DNA of 37,948 nucleotides from Microbacteriaceae bacterium UBA4731 (GCA_002404115.1 DHJB01000026.1:1694-39641); one strand, 5' to 3'; shown: positions 14,673 through 23,400, numbered from the stretch's first letter. Numbers and translations are program-made. Notes: generated by a model not told the origin, from the letters alone.

Positions 14673-15482
14673 ATGAAGCGCACGATCATCGCCGCAGCAC
14701 TCCTCACCGCCGTCGCTCTGACCCTCACCGGATGCTCTGCTGCCGGCACCGGCACCTCCGCGTCGGCCGGGGCCGACGATTCTCTCGCCGCCGTGCAGAA
14801 GTCCGGCACGCTGACGGTCGGCACCGAGGGCACCTACCGCCCGTTCTCGTACCACGAGGGCGGCTCCGGCACCCTGACCGGCTACGACGTCGACGTGGTC
14901 AAGGCGGTCGCGGCCCACATCGGCGTGAAGGCGAAGTTTGAGGAGACCCAGTGGGACGGTATCTTCGCCGGCCTGACGGCGCACCGGTTCGACGTCATCG
15001 CCAACCAGGTCTCGATCACCCCGGAGCGCACCGCGACGTACGCGTTCTCCACGCCGTACACCTACTCGACCGGCGTCATCGTCGTGAAGAAGAGCAACAC
15101 CTCGATCACCTCGTTCGCAACCCTCTCCGGCAAGAGCACCGCGCAGTCGTTGACCAGCAACTGGTTCACGCTCGCAAAGCAGAGCGGCGCCAAGGTTCAA
15201 AGCGTCGAAGGCTGGGCACAGTCCGTGGCTCTGGTGGAGCAGGGGCGGGTCGATGCGACGGTCAACGACACGCTCACCTACCTCGACTACAAGAAGCAGA
15301 CCGGTGCCGCCGGGCTGAAGATCGCCGCCGAGACGAAGGACAAGTCGGAGAGCGCCTTCGCCTTCGCGAAGGGCAGCAAGACGCTCGCCGCCGCGGTCGA
15401 CAAGGCCCTGGACGAGCTGCGCGCCTCCGGTGAGCTGGCGAAGATCTCCGAGAAGTACTTCGGAGCCGACGTCTCCAAGTAA
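14673..15482 (+). CDS. Amino-acid ABC transporter substrate-binding lipoprotein (cystine/polar type)
   Basis: The 269-residue protein begins with a lipoprotein signal: charged MKR, hydrophobic stretch, and the lipobox LTGC with Cys21 as lipid anchor. The mature part is a type-3 periplasmic-binding fold (SBP_bac_3): GTLTVGTEGTYRPFSYH, GYDVDVVKAVA, WDGIFAGLTAHRFDVIANQV, TPERTATYAFSTPYTYSTG, and C-terminal ISEKYFGADVS. The DGIFAGL..RFDVI.NQV..T.ER pattern is like the FliY/TcyJ cystine-binding branch, so cystine or a similar polar amino acid is the likely cargo; this is inference. ATG 14673 is chosen because it starts the signal peptide, although the frame is open upstream to 14526. The protein would sit on the outer face of the membrane and deliver ligand to the permease 24 bases downstream. 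Confidence 0.93.
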   Translation: MKRTIIAAALLTAVALTLTGCSAAGTGTSASAGADDSLAAVQKSGTLTVGTEGTYRPFSYHEGGSGTLTGYDVDVVKAVAAHIGVKAKFEETQWDGIFAGLTAHRFDVIANQVSITPERTATYAFSTPYTYSTGVIVVKKSNTSITSFATLSGKSTAQSLTSNWFTLAKQSGAKVQSVEGWAQSVALVEQGRVDATVNDTLTYLDYKKQTGAAGLKIAAETKDKSESAFAFAKGSKTLAAAVDKALDELRASGELAKISEKYFGADVSK

Positions 15483-15506
15483 CCCGAACGCAGACGAGCA
15501 ACGACC

Positions 15507-16175
15507 ATGGACCAGTCAGCCTGGGATCTTTTCCTCACCTCCCTCTGGCCGATCCTCGACGGCGCAATCAGGGGCACGATCCCCCTCGCGCTGTCGTCGT
15601 TCGCGATCGGCCTGGTCCTCGCGCTGGCGCTCGCGCTGATGCGGCTGTCCCGTCGCCGGTGGCTGTCGGCGATCGCGCGCGGGTACATCTCGATCGTGCG
15701 CGGCACCCCCCTGCTGGTGCAGCTGTTCGTGATCTTTTACGGGCTGCCGTCGGTCGGGATCGTCATCGATCCGTGGCCGAGCGCCGTGGTCGCCTTCTCG
15801 CTCAACGTCGGTGGTTACGCGGCCGAGGTCATCCGGGCCGCGATCCTGTCGGTCCCCAAGGGCCAGTGGGAGGCGGCGTACATGATCGGGATGTCGCACG
15901 GCCGCGCCCTGACCCGGATCATCCTGCCCCAGGCCGCGCGGGTTTCGGTGCCACCGCTCTCGAATACATTCATCAGCCTGGTCAAGGACACCTCACTGGC
16001 CTCGCTGATCCTGGTGACCGAGCTGTTCCGCCAGGCCCAGGAGGTCGCCGCGTTCAGCCAGAAGTTCATGCTGCTCTACCTGGAGGCAGCGCTGGTGTAC
16101 TGGGCGATCTGCCTGGTCCTGTCCTCGGCGCAGGGCATCCTCGAGAAGCGATTGGACCGCTATGTCGCCCACTGA
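15507..16175 (+). CDS. Amino-acid ABC transporter permease (HisM/GlnP family)
   Basis: This 222-residue membrane protein has about five hydrophobic helices, the N-terminal GTIPLALSSFAIGLVLALAL of the HisMQ family, the YISIVRGTPLLVQLF segment, and the EAA loop EAAYMIGMSHGRALTRIILP that contacts the ATPase. It forms the channel of the importer, probably as a homodimer because only one permease gene is present. Its end overlaps the ATPase gene by 14 bases, implying coupled translation. The organisation binding protein, permease, ATPase matches polar amino-acid (TcyJLN-like) systems. Confidence 0.94.
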   Translation: MDQSAWDLFLTSLWPILDGAIRGTIPLALSSFAIGLVLALALALMRLSRRRWLSAIARGYISIVRGTPLLVQLFVIFYGLPSVGIVIDPWPSAVVAFSLNVGGYAAEVIRAAILSVPKGQWEAAYMIGMSHGRALTRIILPQAARVSVPPLSNTFISLVKDTSLASLILVTELFRQAQEVAAFSQKFMLLYLEAALVYWAICLVLSSAQGILEKRLDRYVAH

Positions 16176-16956
16176 ACCGTCGCCGACTGACGCGTTGCCC
16201 GCCGGAAATCTGCTGACCGTGCGCGGCCTGCAGAAGAGTTTCGGCGCGAACCGGGTGCTGGACTCGATCGACCTCGACGTCGAGCGCGGACAGGTGCTCG
16301 TGCTCATCGGGCCGTCCGGCTCTGGGAAGACGACCATCCTGCGCTGCCTGAACGGGCTCGAGCTGGCCGACGGCGGCACGATCGGCATCGCCGGCGAGCT
16401 GTCCCTCGATTTCGGCCGGGCCCCCGCGAAGAAGGAGCTGACCGCCCTGCGCGACCGCTCGGCGATGGTCTTCCAGCATTACAACCTGTTCCCGCACAAG
16501 ACCGTCCTCGAGAACGTCGTCGAGGGGCCGATCGTCGTGCAGAAGCGCCCGCGCGCCGAGGCGACCGCCGAGGCGCTGGCCCTGCTCGAACGGGTCGGCC
16601 TGTCAGACAAGAGGGACAGCTATCCGTTCGAGCTCTCCGGTGGCCAGCAGCAGCGCGTCGGAATCGTGCGCGCCCTGGCCCTGAAGCCGCAGTTGCTGCT
16701 CTTCGACGAGCCGACATCCGCCCTCGACCCGGAGCTCGTCGGCGACGTGCTGCGCCTGATCAAGGAACTTGCCCTCGAAGGCTGGACCATGGTGATCGTC
16801 ACCCACGAGCTCGAGTTCGCCCGCGAGGTGGCGCACGAAGTCGCCTTTGTCGACGGCGGCACGATCGTCGAGCGCGGCGACCCGAAGCAGCTGCTGCGCC
16901 ACCCCAAGGAGGAGCGCACCCGCCAGTTCCTGCACCGCCTCCTCTTCCCCTTCTAG
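16162..16956 (+). CDS. Amino-acid ABC transporter ATP-binding protein
   Basis: The 264-residue ATPase powers the importer from the cytosolic face. It contains Walker A GPSGSGKTT (50-58), the Q-loop VFQHYNLFPHKT, the signature LSGGQQQRVGIVRALA, Walker B LLLFDEPTSALD and the switch His in VIVTHE. The pattern NLFPHKTVLENV is typical of the polar amino-acid (GlnQ/TcyN) branch. A 13-residue, Pro/Thr-rich N-terminal extension precedes the domain; it is encoded in the overlap with the permease. The stop is only nine bases from the stop of the opposing ARH gene, so no independent terminator fits between them and the transcripts probably overlap. Confidence 0.95.
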   Translation: MSPTEPSPTDALPAGNLLTVRGLQKSFGANRVLDSIDLDVERGQVLVLIGPSGSGKTTILRCLNGLELADGGTIGIAGELSLDFGRAPAKKELTALRDRSAMVFQHYNLFPHKTVLENVVEGPIVVQKRPRAEATAEALALLERVGLSDKRDSYPFELSGGQQQRVGIVRALALKPQLLLFDEPTSALDPELVGDVLRLIKELALEGWTMVIVTHELEFAREVAHEVAFVDGGTIVERGDPKQLLRHPKEERTRQFLHRLLFPF

Positions 16957-16965
16957 TCGCTGTCG

Positions 16966-18336
16966 CTAGTCACTGTCGTCGGAGGTGCCCGACTCGGCCG
17001 CGCCCGCCGGGCCCCGGTGTGATCCCGGCAGCGCCAGTTCGATGTCGGCCATCGCCCGGGGCATCGGAACCCCCCGGTGCCGCGACGCGTACAGCGCGGC
17101 GATGGTCGCGGTGCAGCACTGCCCCTGGACGCAGTGCACGAGCACGACGTGCCCCTCGGCGCGGAGCGCAGCAATCTCGTCGACGGTGTCGACGAGCACG
17201 AAATCCAGGTTCGGGTTGTTCTCGGGGTCCTCGTCCTCGAGCATCCACACCTCGATGTGGTCGAGGATGCGCGCGGGCACCTGGGCGCTGCCCACCCGGC
17301 AGAGCGAGATGACGGCGTCGACCTCGTCCGGCAGCGCGTCGAGCGCGCCGACCGCGCCCAGCCAGACGCCGTCGTCGTGCGGATGCCGCACCAGGGCCGA
17401 CAGGTCGCCGTGCGCCGCGTATTCGAAGCGTTCGGCGGTCGGCCAGCCGTCTGCGTCCGGCGCCCCGCCGTTCGCAGCGAGCGCTGACAAGCGCACGAGG
17501 TCGGTCGCCCGCAGCCCCGGGCTGCCATGCACGATGCGGCGCCACTCGGCGGGCACCGCGGTTGCCCCCCAGCGCGCTCCGGCCAGCCCGCCGGTGAGCG
17601 CCGCGACGTTCCCGGAGCCGGGGCCATCCTGGACGGCGTTCTCGATGCACTGGCGGAGGTAGTCGGCATCCGTCTGGCCGATTTCGGGCACGACGAACAG
17701 GTGGGTCAGCGATGACCACGCGCCCTGCAGCGCCGACACGGCCTCGTCGGTGCGCACGAAGGCTGAGAGGGGAAGGTGTTCGGCCTCCTCGATGCGGGCC
17801 AGCCAGAGCTCGCGGCGGTCTGCGGGGAGCGCGTCGAGGCCCGCCCGCAGCTGGAGTTCGCCGTTCCAGATGGCGTGCCGCACCGCGAGGCTCCAGAGCA
17901 CGCAGGCATCGCCGGCATCCGCTCGGTCGTCGGTCAGGTCGCTGAGCGTTCGTGCCGCCTCGGCCAGGGCATCCGGGTCTTCGAGGTAGCCGAGCGCGAC
18001 CGGGGCCGTGCGCATCAGCGAGGCGCTGCCGGCGTTTCGCCCGCGGGACGGTGCCGCACCGCCGACCTCGACCCACTGCCGGGCGATGTCGGCGAGCACG
18101 GCCTCGTCGCGCAGGTCGTGGCCGGCCGCAGCGGCGCGGGTGATCGGGATGGCCATGCTGGTGTCGTCTGACCATTCACCCGGCGTACGGCCGGCACTCC
18201 CCCCGCCCGTCATGGTGACGAATTCGTCGTCGGGCACCGGGCCGCCCGACCTGTAGCCGGCGCCGAGGGCGTCTCCGCAGGCCAGGCCGAGCAGCACGCC
18301 GGCGGCGCGATCGGATTGGGCGAGGTTGAACAACAT
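16966..18336 (-). CDS. ADP-ribosylglycohydrolase paralogue 2 fused to a dual-specificity-phosphatase-like domain
   Basis: Residues 1-290 of this 456-residue protein are an ARH/DraG domain clearly paralogous to the gene at 13398-14396 (VLLGLACGDALG, WSDDTSMAIP, GDACVLWSLAVRHA, ALQGAWSSLTH, RRIVHGSPGLRATDLVRLS). The first metal motif is S56-D57-D58-T59, near normal; the second, normally D-x-D-T, reads G239-S240-G241-N242, so the C-terminal metal ligands are gone. Residues about 310-445 resemble a cysteine phosphatase domain: NPNLDFVLVD, then VLVHCVQGQCCTATIAALYA. The nucleophile Cys402 is present, but the CX5R arginine position (408) is Cys, encoded TGC, one change from CGC. Either the domain binds without catalysis or it is recently inactivated. 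The start is ATG 18336 with a GAAGGAG site in a leader shared with paralogue 1. Confidence 0.9.
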   Translation of the reverse strand: MLFNLAQSDRAAGVLLGLACGDALGAGYRSGGPVPDDEFVTMTGGGSAGRTPGEWSDDTSMAIPITRAAAAGHDLRDEAVLADIARQWVEVGGAAPSRGRNAGSASLMRTAPVALGYLEDPDALAEAARTLSDLTDDRADAGDACVLWSLAVRHAIWNGELQLRAGLDALPADRRELWLARIEEAEHLPLSAFVRTDEAVSALQGAWSSLTHLFVVPEIGQTDADYLRQCIENAVQDGPGSGNVAALTGGLAGARWGATAVPAEWRRIVHGSPGLRATDLVRLSALAANGGAPDADGWPTAERFEYAAHGDLSALVRHPHDDGVWLGAVGALDALPDEVDAVISLCRVGSAQVPARILDHIEVWMLEDEDPENNPNLDFVLVDTVDEIAALRAEGHVVLVHCVQGQCCTATIAALYASRHRGVPMPRAMADIELALPGSHRGPAGAAESGTSDDSD

Positions 18337-18359
18337 GCGGACTCCTTCGGGTTGAGTAC
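18337..18359 (-). repeat. Conserved 5' leader of ARH paralogue 2
   Basis: This leader is near-identical to 14397-14420 (coding-strand core CCCGAAGGAGTCCGC against CCCGAGGGAGTCCGC). It includes the ribosome site. Similarity stops abruptly further upstream, which marks the edge of the duplicated segment or of a conserved translation-control element. Confidence 0.8.
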
Positions 18360-18650
18360 ACGGTGCTGTGCGCCCGTCGAAACGGACGATATTGACCTGG
18401 CGCGGTGGGTAAGGCCGGCTCGGCTCGTTACAGGTGCGGACGAACGACCGGGGTGGGCCGATACCGCAGGTATTAGGTCATCACCTCGTTCCCGTCCGCA
18501 AGGGGGCCGGCACGGATTCGACGGGGTAAGCCGGCGGGCGTCTCGTGAACGCTGGTCGGGGGGGCGCTAGCGATGCGCGTTGTCAGCCCATCGATGTTCA
18601 GGTTCTTCTTCACGGCAGCCTCACTTGCCAGTCAGACTGCTCCGGTCACA
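18360..18650. other. Intergenic region upstream of ARH paralogue 2
   Basis: No gene is recognised in these 291 bases. The right part must carry the minus-strand promoter of ARH 2, but I see no clear -10/-35 pair. The segment GGATTCGACGGGG at 18514-18526 resembles the 5' end of some tmRNAs, but no tag ORF, pseudoknots or 3' tRNA-like half follow. Several GC-rich palindromic pieces occur around 18440-18560. Confidence 0.4.
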
Positions 18651-18695
18651 ACATCCGCGGGAGTCCCCAAAAAGGGGGACACCCGCCTCGGATGT
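18651..18695. repeat. 45-base long hairpin upstream of the broken channel gene
   Basis: ACATCC (18651-18656) pairs with GGATGT (18690-18695), GCGGG (18657-18661) with CCCGC (18682-18686), and GTCCCC (18663-18668) with GGGGAC (18675-18680) around an AAAAAG loop, leaving one A-A mismatch and a 3-base bulge. It ends ten bases before a -10 box, so it covers the -35 region of that promoter; it may be an operator, or a terminator-like barrier without a T-run. Confidence 0.55.
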
Positions 18696-18704
18696 CGCCC
18701 GGCC

Positions 18705-18710
18705 TAGAGT
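18705..18710 (+). promoter_or_regulatory. -10 box of a leaderless promoter
   Basis: TAGAGT ends six bases before the ATG at 18717, the spacing at which transcription starts on the A of ATG. No -35 box is clear; the upstream hairpin occupies that place. The promoter serves what is now a broken gene. Confidence 0.5.
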
Positions 18711-18716
18711 CGGGTC

Positions 18717-18933
18717 ATGGACCATGCTCGCTGGCAGAGGATCATCGATTGGCCGCTGACAATCGCCGCGGTCATCTTCCTGGTCGACTATGCGTGGCGG
18801 GTGCTCCAGGACGTGCACGGACCGCGCGCGGCCGCGGCCGCTGCGCCTGCTGCGGGTGTTCATCCTGCTCAGGGTTTTCCAACGAAGCGCCGGAGAGGCG
18901 CTTCGCGCCCGAGTCGCCATCTCCACGGCGGGG
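18717..18933 (+). pseudogene. Broken voltage-gated-type ion channel gene
   Basis: From ATG 18717 the frame gives MDHARWQRIIDWPLTIAAVI followed by FLVDYAWRVLQDVHGP, which is the N-terminus and first transmembrane helix of actinobacterial Kv-like channels. The next intact family segment appears in a different frame at 18835-18933: RPLRLLRVFILLRVFQRSAG, then EALRARVAISTAG, the Arg-rich S4 voltage-sensor helix and its follow-on. The stretch that should encode helices S2-S3 is missing and the pore domain is absent; the protease gene read from the other strand ends at 18935. So an internal deletion with frame change plus a 3' truncation has destroyed the gene. Confidence 0.7.
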
Positions 18934-18934
18934 C

Positions 18935-20221
18935 TCAGTCGGCCGGACCCGCAACGAGCGTGACGGTCGCCTCCCTGGTCACGCCCGAGGCGTCGCGCCA
19001 CGCGACGGTCACTGAGGCTCCGGGGTCACGGCCCGCAAGGACGCTTGTCAGGTCCGGTGCCGAGGTGACCGCCGTTCCGTCGATCGCGGTGACCGTGTCG
19101 CCTACAACGATCCCGGCCCCGTCGGCCGGGGTACCGTCGGCCACGCCGAGCACCACGGCGGAGGACGAGACCGCGACCCCGAGGAATGCCGGGTTGCCGA
19201 TCGTGATCGTGTCGGATTCGGTGCCCGACTCGATGTCGTCGACGACGCTGAGCGCATCCCGGATGCCGATGGCGTACCCGGTGACGGCCGCGGAGCCGGT
19301 TGATGCGGCCGTGTCGATTCCGATCACCTCGCCGTCGTCGTCATAGAGCGGGCCGCCCGAGTCTCCAGACTCGATGTCGGCGTCGACCTGGATGAGGCCG
19401 GCCAGAGTCTCCGCGCCGGAACCTGCTTCGCTCTGCGTCGTGATGGTCTGGTCGAGGCCGGTGACCGTGCCGGACGCGGCGGTGAGTGCGCCGCTGCCGC
19501 CCGCGTTTCCGACCCCGGTCACGGCGTCGCCGATCGCGACGGTCGAGGAGGCGTCGACGGATGCCGTGGCGAGCCCCGAAACCCCGTGTAGCCGCAGCAC
19601 GGCGATGTCAGCGGTCGCATCCGTTCCCGCGACGGTCGCCGCATAGCTCTCGCCTGTCGTTACGACCGTTACCGTGATGCTCGTTGCACCGTCGATGACG
19701 TGGTTGTTGGTGAGGATCTCGCCGTCCTCGCGCAGGATGATGCCCGTTCCGGCCGCCTGTGCGCCCTCGTACGCGAGCACCGTGTTGATCAGCACGACGC
19801 CGACGCCCTGCCCGGCGGTGGCCGCCGTCGTATCCAGGGCCGCCGAGGTGACGCCCGACGTTGAGCCGTCGTTTGTTCCGGGAAAACCGCCCGACTCGAC
19901 CCCCGGAGGACCACCGAGCCGGCCGTCGCGCATCGTGACGCCGGGCGTTCCGACAGAGTCGCCAGAGCCGACCGAGTCTCCCGATTGGGCGGTCGTGTTC
20001 GTCACGGAGGTCGAACTCGTCGTCGCACCGGCGCGGCTCGAGAAGTACAGGCCGCCCCCCGCCGACGCCGCCACCAGGGCAACCGCGACACCGAGGACGA
20101 GGACGCGGCCGGGACGCCCTCGTCGGACGGGCGAGCCCGGCGTCACCGCGACGGTTTCCGTTCCCGTCTCTGTGCCCGATTCGCCCGATTCGAACCGGTC
20201 ACTCAACCCGTACTCGCTCAT
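18935..20221 (-). CDS. Membrane-anchored HtrA/DegP-type serine protease with PDZ domain
   Basis: The 428-residue protein has a cytosolic Glu/Thr-rich N-terminus, one transmembrane helix at about 39-60, an extracellular Ser/Gly/Thr-rich linker (62-135), a trypsin-like S1C domain and a C-terminal PDZ domain (about 345-425, FLGVAVSS...GIVVGDTVTAIDG). The catalytic triad is His174 (LTNNHVIDG), Asp205 (ATADIAVLRL) and Ser288 (ESGDSGGPLYD). Such proteases degrade or process misfolded envelope proteins under stress. The ATG has a GGAAGG site about nine bases upstream. The gene lies downstream of sbcC on the same strand with a 193-base gap that holds a 15-bp tandem repeat. Its 3' end directly abuts the broken channel gene. 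Confidence 0.94.
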   Translation of the reverse strand: MSEYGLSDRFESGESGTETGTETVAVTPGSPVRRGRPGRVLVLGVAVALVAASAGGGLYFSSRAGATTSSTSVTNTTAQSGDSVGSGDSVGTPGVTMRDGRLGGPPGVESGGFPGTNDGSTSGVTSAALDTTAATAGQGVGVVLINTVLAYEGAQAAGTGIILREDGEILTNNHVIDGATSITVTVVTTGESYAATVAGTDATADIAVLRLHGVSGLATASVDASSTVAIGDAVTGVGNAGGSGALTAASGTVTGLDQTITTQSEAGSGAETLAGLIQVDADIESGDSGGPLYDDDGEVIGIDTAASTGSAAVTGYAIGIRDALSVVDDIESGTESDTITIGNPAFLGVAVSSSAVVLGVADGTPADGAGIVVGDTVTAIDGTAVTSAPDLTSVLAGRDPGASVTVAWRDASGVTREATVTLVAGPAD

Positions 20222-20340
20222 GCGGCGTCACCTTCCGTGGGGGCGGACGGCTCCAGGCCGCTCGCATCTGATCCCAGACAACGGCCGCAGGCTATGCGGA
20301 TGCTATGACTCGCCGAAGCACCGGCCCAGAGAGTGCTGCG

Positions 20341-20400
20341 CACTGCCTGAACCGGCACTGCCTGAATCGGCACTGCCTGAATCGGCACTGCCTGAATCGG
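20341..20400. repeat. Four tandem copies of a 15-bp unit
   Basis: CACTGCCTGAATCGG is repeated four times head to tail (20341, 20356, 20371, 20386); the first copy has one change (AACCGG for AATCGG). It lies 15 bases beyond the stop of sbcC and upstream of the protease gene. There are no spacers, so it is not a CRISPR array. In the plus direction it reads as an ALPES-type repeat, but no gene there is supported. Confidence 0.9.
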
Positions 20401-20414
20401 CGCCGTGCCGGCGG

Positions 20415-23400
20415 TTAGACCAGCGCGTAGCTCCGCTCGATCTCGCTGTATCCCTCGTCGGTGACGACGATCGAGAGCCGGGCGGGGATCTGTTCCTTCA
20501 TGGACTCGACGTGGCTGATCAGTCCGATCGTGCGCCCGCCGGCGCGGAGCCCGTCCAGCGTGCTCATCGCCGTCTCGAGCGTCTCGCTGTCGAGCGACCC
20601 GAACCCCTCGTCGACGAACAGGGTGTCCAGGGCGATGCCGCCGGCCTGGTTCGAGACCACCTCTGCGAGCCCCAGTGCGAGCGCCAGCGAGGCCAGGAAC
20701 GTCTCACCGCCGGAGAGCGAGTGGGTGGGCCGGGCGCGGCCGGTGTGCTCGTCCCTGATCGCCAGTCCCAGCCCGGACTGGTTGCCGCGGAACTGCAGCG
20801 AATCGTCGTGTTCGAGCGTGTACCGACCGCCGGTCATGGTGCGCAGCCGGTTGTTGGCGGCGGCGATGATCTCCTCCAGCTGCGCGGCGAGCACGTAGGT
20901 TTCCAGCCGCATCCGCTTCGTGTTCGGCTCGTCACCGTGTACGACGGCGGCGAGTTCCCGCACCTGCGCCTGCGTGGCCAGCAGCTCGGTCGAGGCGGCG
21001 AAGAGCGCCCGGGCGTCGGCGACGAGACCGGTCAGCAGTGCCACCCGCTCCCCCAGCGAACCCTGCACGGCAATCGCCGCGTCCCGCCCTGCACTCGCGG
21101 CGGCGAGGGCCGCCCGCGCCGGCTCGAGGTCGACCGCGTCGGCGCGCAGCTCCACCAGGTCTGGTTCGGCGAGCACCGCCAGCGCGGCCGCCACCTCGTC
21201 GTCGAAGCCGCGCAGGGCGCTCTCGCGTCGCTCCAGCTCCGCGGTTGGAATGCGGGCGCCGGATGCCGCTTGCTCGTCGTCGAATCCTTCCTCGGCCAGC
21301 TGCGCCACCAGCGCGGCACCGGCGGCGACCCGCGCGTCCTGCCGCGCCCGCGTGCGGTCCAGCGCATCGTCGAGGTGCTCGGCCGCGTCGAGCTCGGCCC
21401 GAAGCCGGTCGGCGCGTTGCGTGACGGAGTCGCAGGAGCCTCGCTGCGCCGCGATGCGCTCGGCGATCATGTCTCGGCGACTGAGCCGCTCGGTCAGGAT
21501 GGCGATTGCCTCGTCCCTGGCCTCACGTACCGATGCCAGGCCGGTTCGTGCCTCGTCCAGTTCGGCGCGCAGCGTGTTCTTCTGCCCGCTGAGCGCTCGT
21601 TCCTGTTCGGCCGCCGACCGGGCCGCCGCCAGGGCGGCGCGCGCGGTTGCGACCTCGCCCTCGAGCTCGTCGACGCTCTTGTTGTCGGCCCTGGCGCGGG
21701 CCTCGGCCAGGCGCGTGTTGACGCTCAGCACCGTCGTGTGCGCCCGATCGAGCGCAGTCTGCCGCACGGTCATCTCCGAGCGGGCCGCCTCGATGTCGGC
21801 TTCGGTGACCGGCTCTCCGTCGCTGATGGTGGGTGCCGGGTGAACGGTCGAACCGCAGACCGCGCACGGTTCCCCATCGACAAGCTGCGAAGCGAGCTCG
21901 AACGCGTGGCCGCCGAGCCTCCGGTCGACGAGCGCCTCGTAGTGCGCGGCGGCCGATGTGTTCTCCCCGGCGGCGACCTTGTCGGCCAGATGTGCCCCGG
22001 CCAGGTCGGCTTCGAGGCGACGCACCTCCTCGGCCGCCTCCACGGCGGATTCGGCGCGCAGCGCCGCGGTAGAGGCCTCACCCTCGCGGGCGGCGGCGAG
22101 TGCCGCGTCGGCCAGCCGCCGGTCGACCTCGTCGATCTGCCTGGGCAGCGCATCGATGCGGTCCTGCGCCTGCTCGAGGGCCGTCGTTCGTTCAGCGAGC
22201 GTGGTCTGAAGCCGCGCGACGTCCTGATCGAGGCCCGGCAGGCGCTGCTCCTCGGCGAGGACGTCGCCCAGCGACCCGAGCTGCCCGAGCAGGTCGGCAA
22301 TGACGGCGCCCAGGGCCTCGGGCGTCTCCGGCGTTCCGACGTCGGCGCGGAATCCCTGCCAGGCCAGGCGTGCGGTCGCCTCGGCGGCCAGGGCGGCGTC
22401 GAGCGCGGCATCCGCTTCCTGCCGGGCGCGGATCTGCGGCCACACCCGGGCGGCCCGGTTCGCGGCCCGCAGGTCCCCGCGTTCCTGCTCGGTGGTCTCC
22501 TGCCGGATGGTCAGGGTTTCCAGCCGCGCTGCGGCGCCGTTCCGGCGGTCCTGGCGTTTCCGCAGGTCTTCCTCCGCCCGGTGCCTGGCCGCGGCGGCGG
22601 CCAGGTCGACGGCGGCCTGTTCCGCGTGGGCGGTCGCCTCGGCCAACTCCGACTCCAGTTCGGCCTGCGCGGCGTCGAACCAGTCCGGGTCGGGGTGCTG
22701 CGGCGCCTCAGCGCGCTGGAGCTGGCGAGCGACGGTCGCCGAGAGGCCGACGATGCTCTGCTGCACGGAAGCCAGGCCGGCGTCGAGCGCCTTGCGCCTG
22801 GCCAGGAGCTCGGTCTCCAGTTGGTCGAACCGTGCGGTGCCGAACAGCGTGCGCAGCACGGCACGCCGATCCTCGGTCCTGGCCAGCAGGAACCTCTGGA
22901 ACCGGTTCTGCGCGAGCAGGATGACCTGCAGGAACTGGTCCTGTTTGAGCGGAAGGATGCGGGCGAGTTCGTGCCCGACGTCGACCGGCCGCGTCGCTAT
23001 CGTCCGCCACCCGTCACCGCCACTGTCACCTGCGCCGGCACTGTCACCTGCGCGGGCACTGTCACCTGCGCCGCCACTGTTACCTGCGCCGGCACTGGCG
23101 TCGCGCACGTCCAGCCGGGCGTCGGGCTGCGACGTCGTCGTCCCGGTGCCGCGCTTCTTGGCCTTCTCATACTTCGGCGTGCGATAGATGCGGTAGGTCT
23201 GCTCGCCCATGCCGAACTCGAGTTCGACCAGGGTGAGGTCATCCGGTTCGCAGTGGTCGCTGCGCAACTGCGATTCCGTGCCTTCGTAGCGCGGAACGCT
23301 GCCGTACAGCGCGAAGCAGATGGCGTCCAGGATGCTCGACTTGCCGGCCCCCGTCTTGCCCGTGATCAGGAAGATGCCGTCGGAATCGAAGGTTTCGAAG

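Noticed and set aside
17115..17115. Reading the Cys408 codon of ARH paralogue 2 as a sequence error
   Set aside because: A single C-to-T change could be an error, but the preceding residue is also an unusual Cys and the frame is otherwise clean, so I report it as seen and flag the doubt.
18514..18600. tmRNA-like 5' sequence GGATTCGACGGGG
   Set aside because: No tag-peptide frame, no pseudoknot series and no 3' tRNA-like half ending in a T-loop and CCA follow within a plausible distance; the match is short and fits chance in GC-rich DNA.
20341..20400. CRISPR array
   Set aside because: Units are directly adjacent with no spacers, only 15 bp long, and no cas genes are present.
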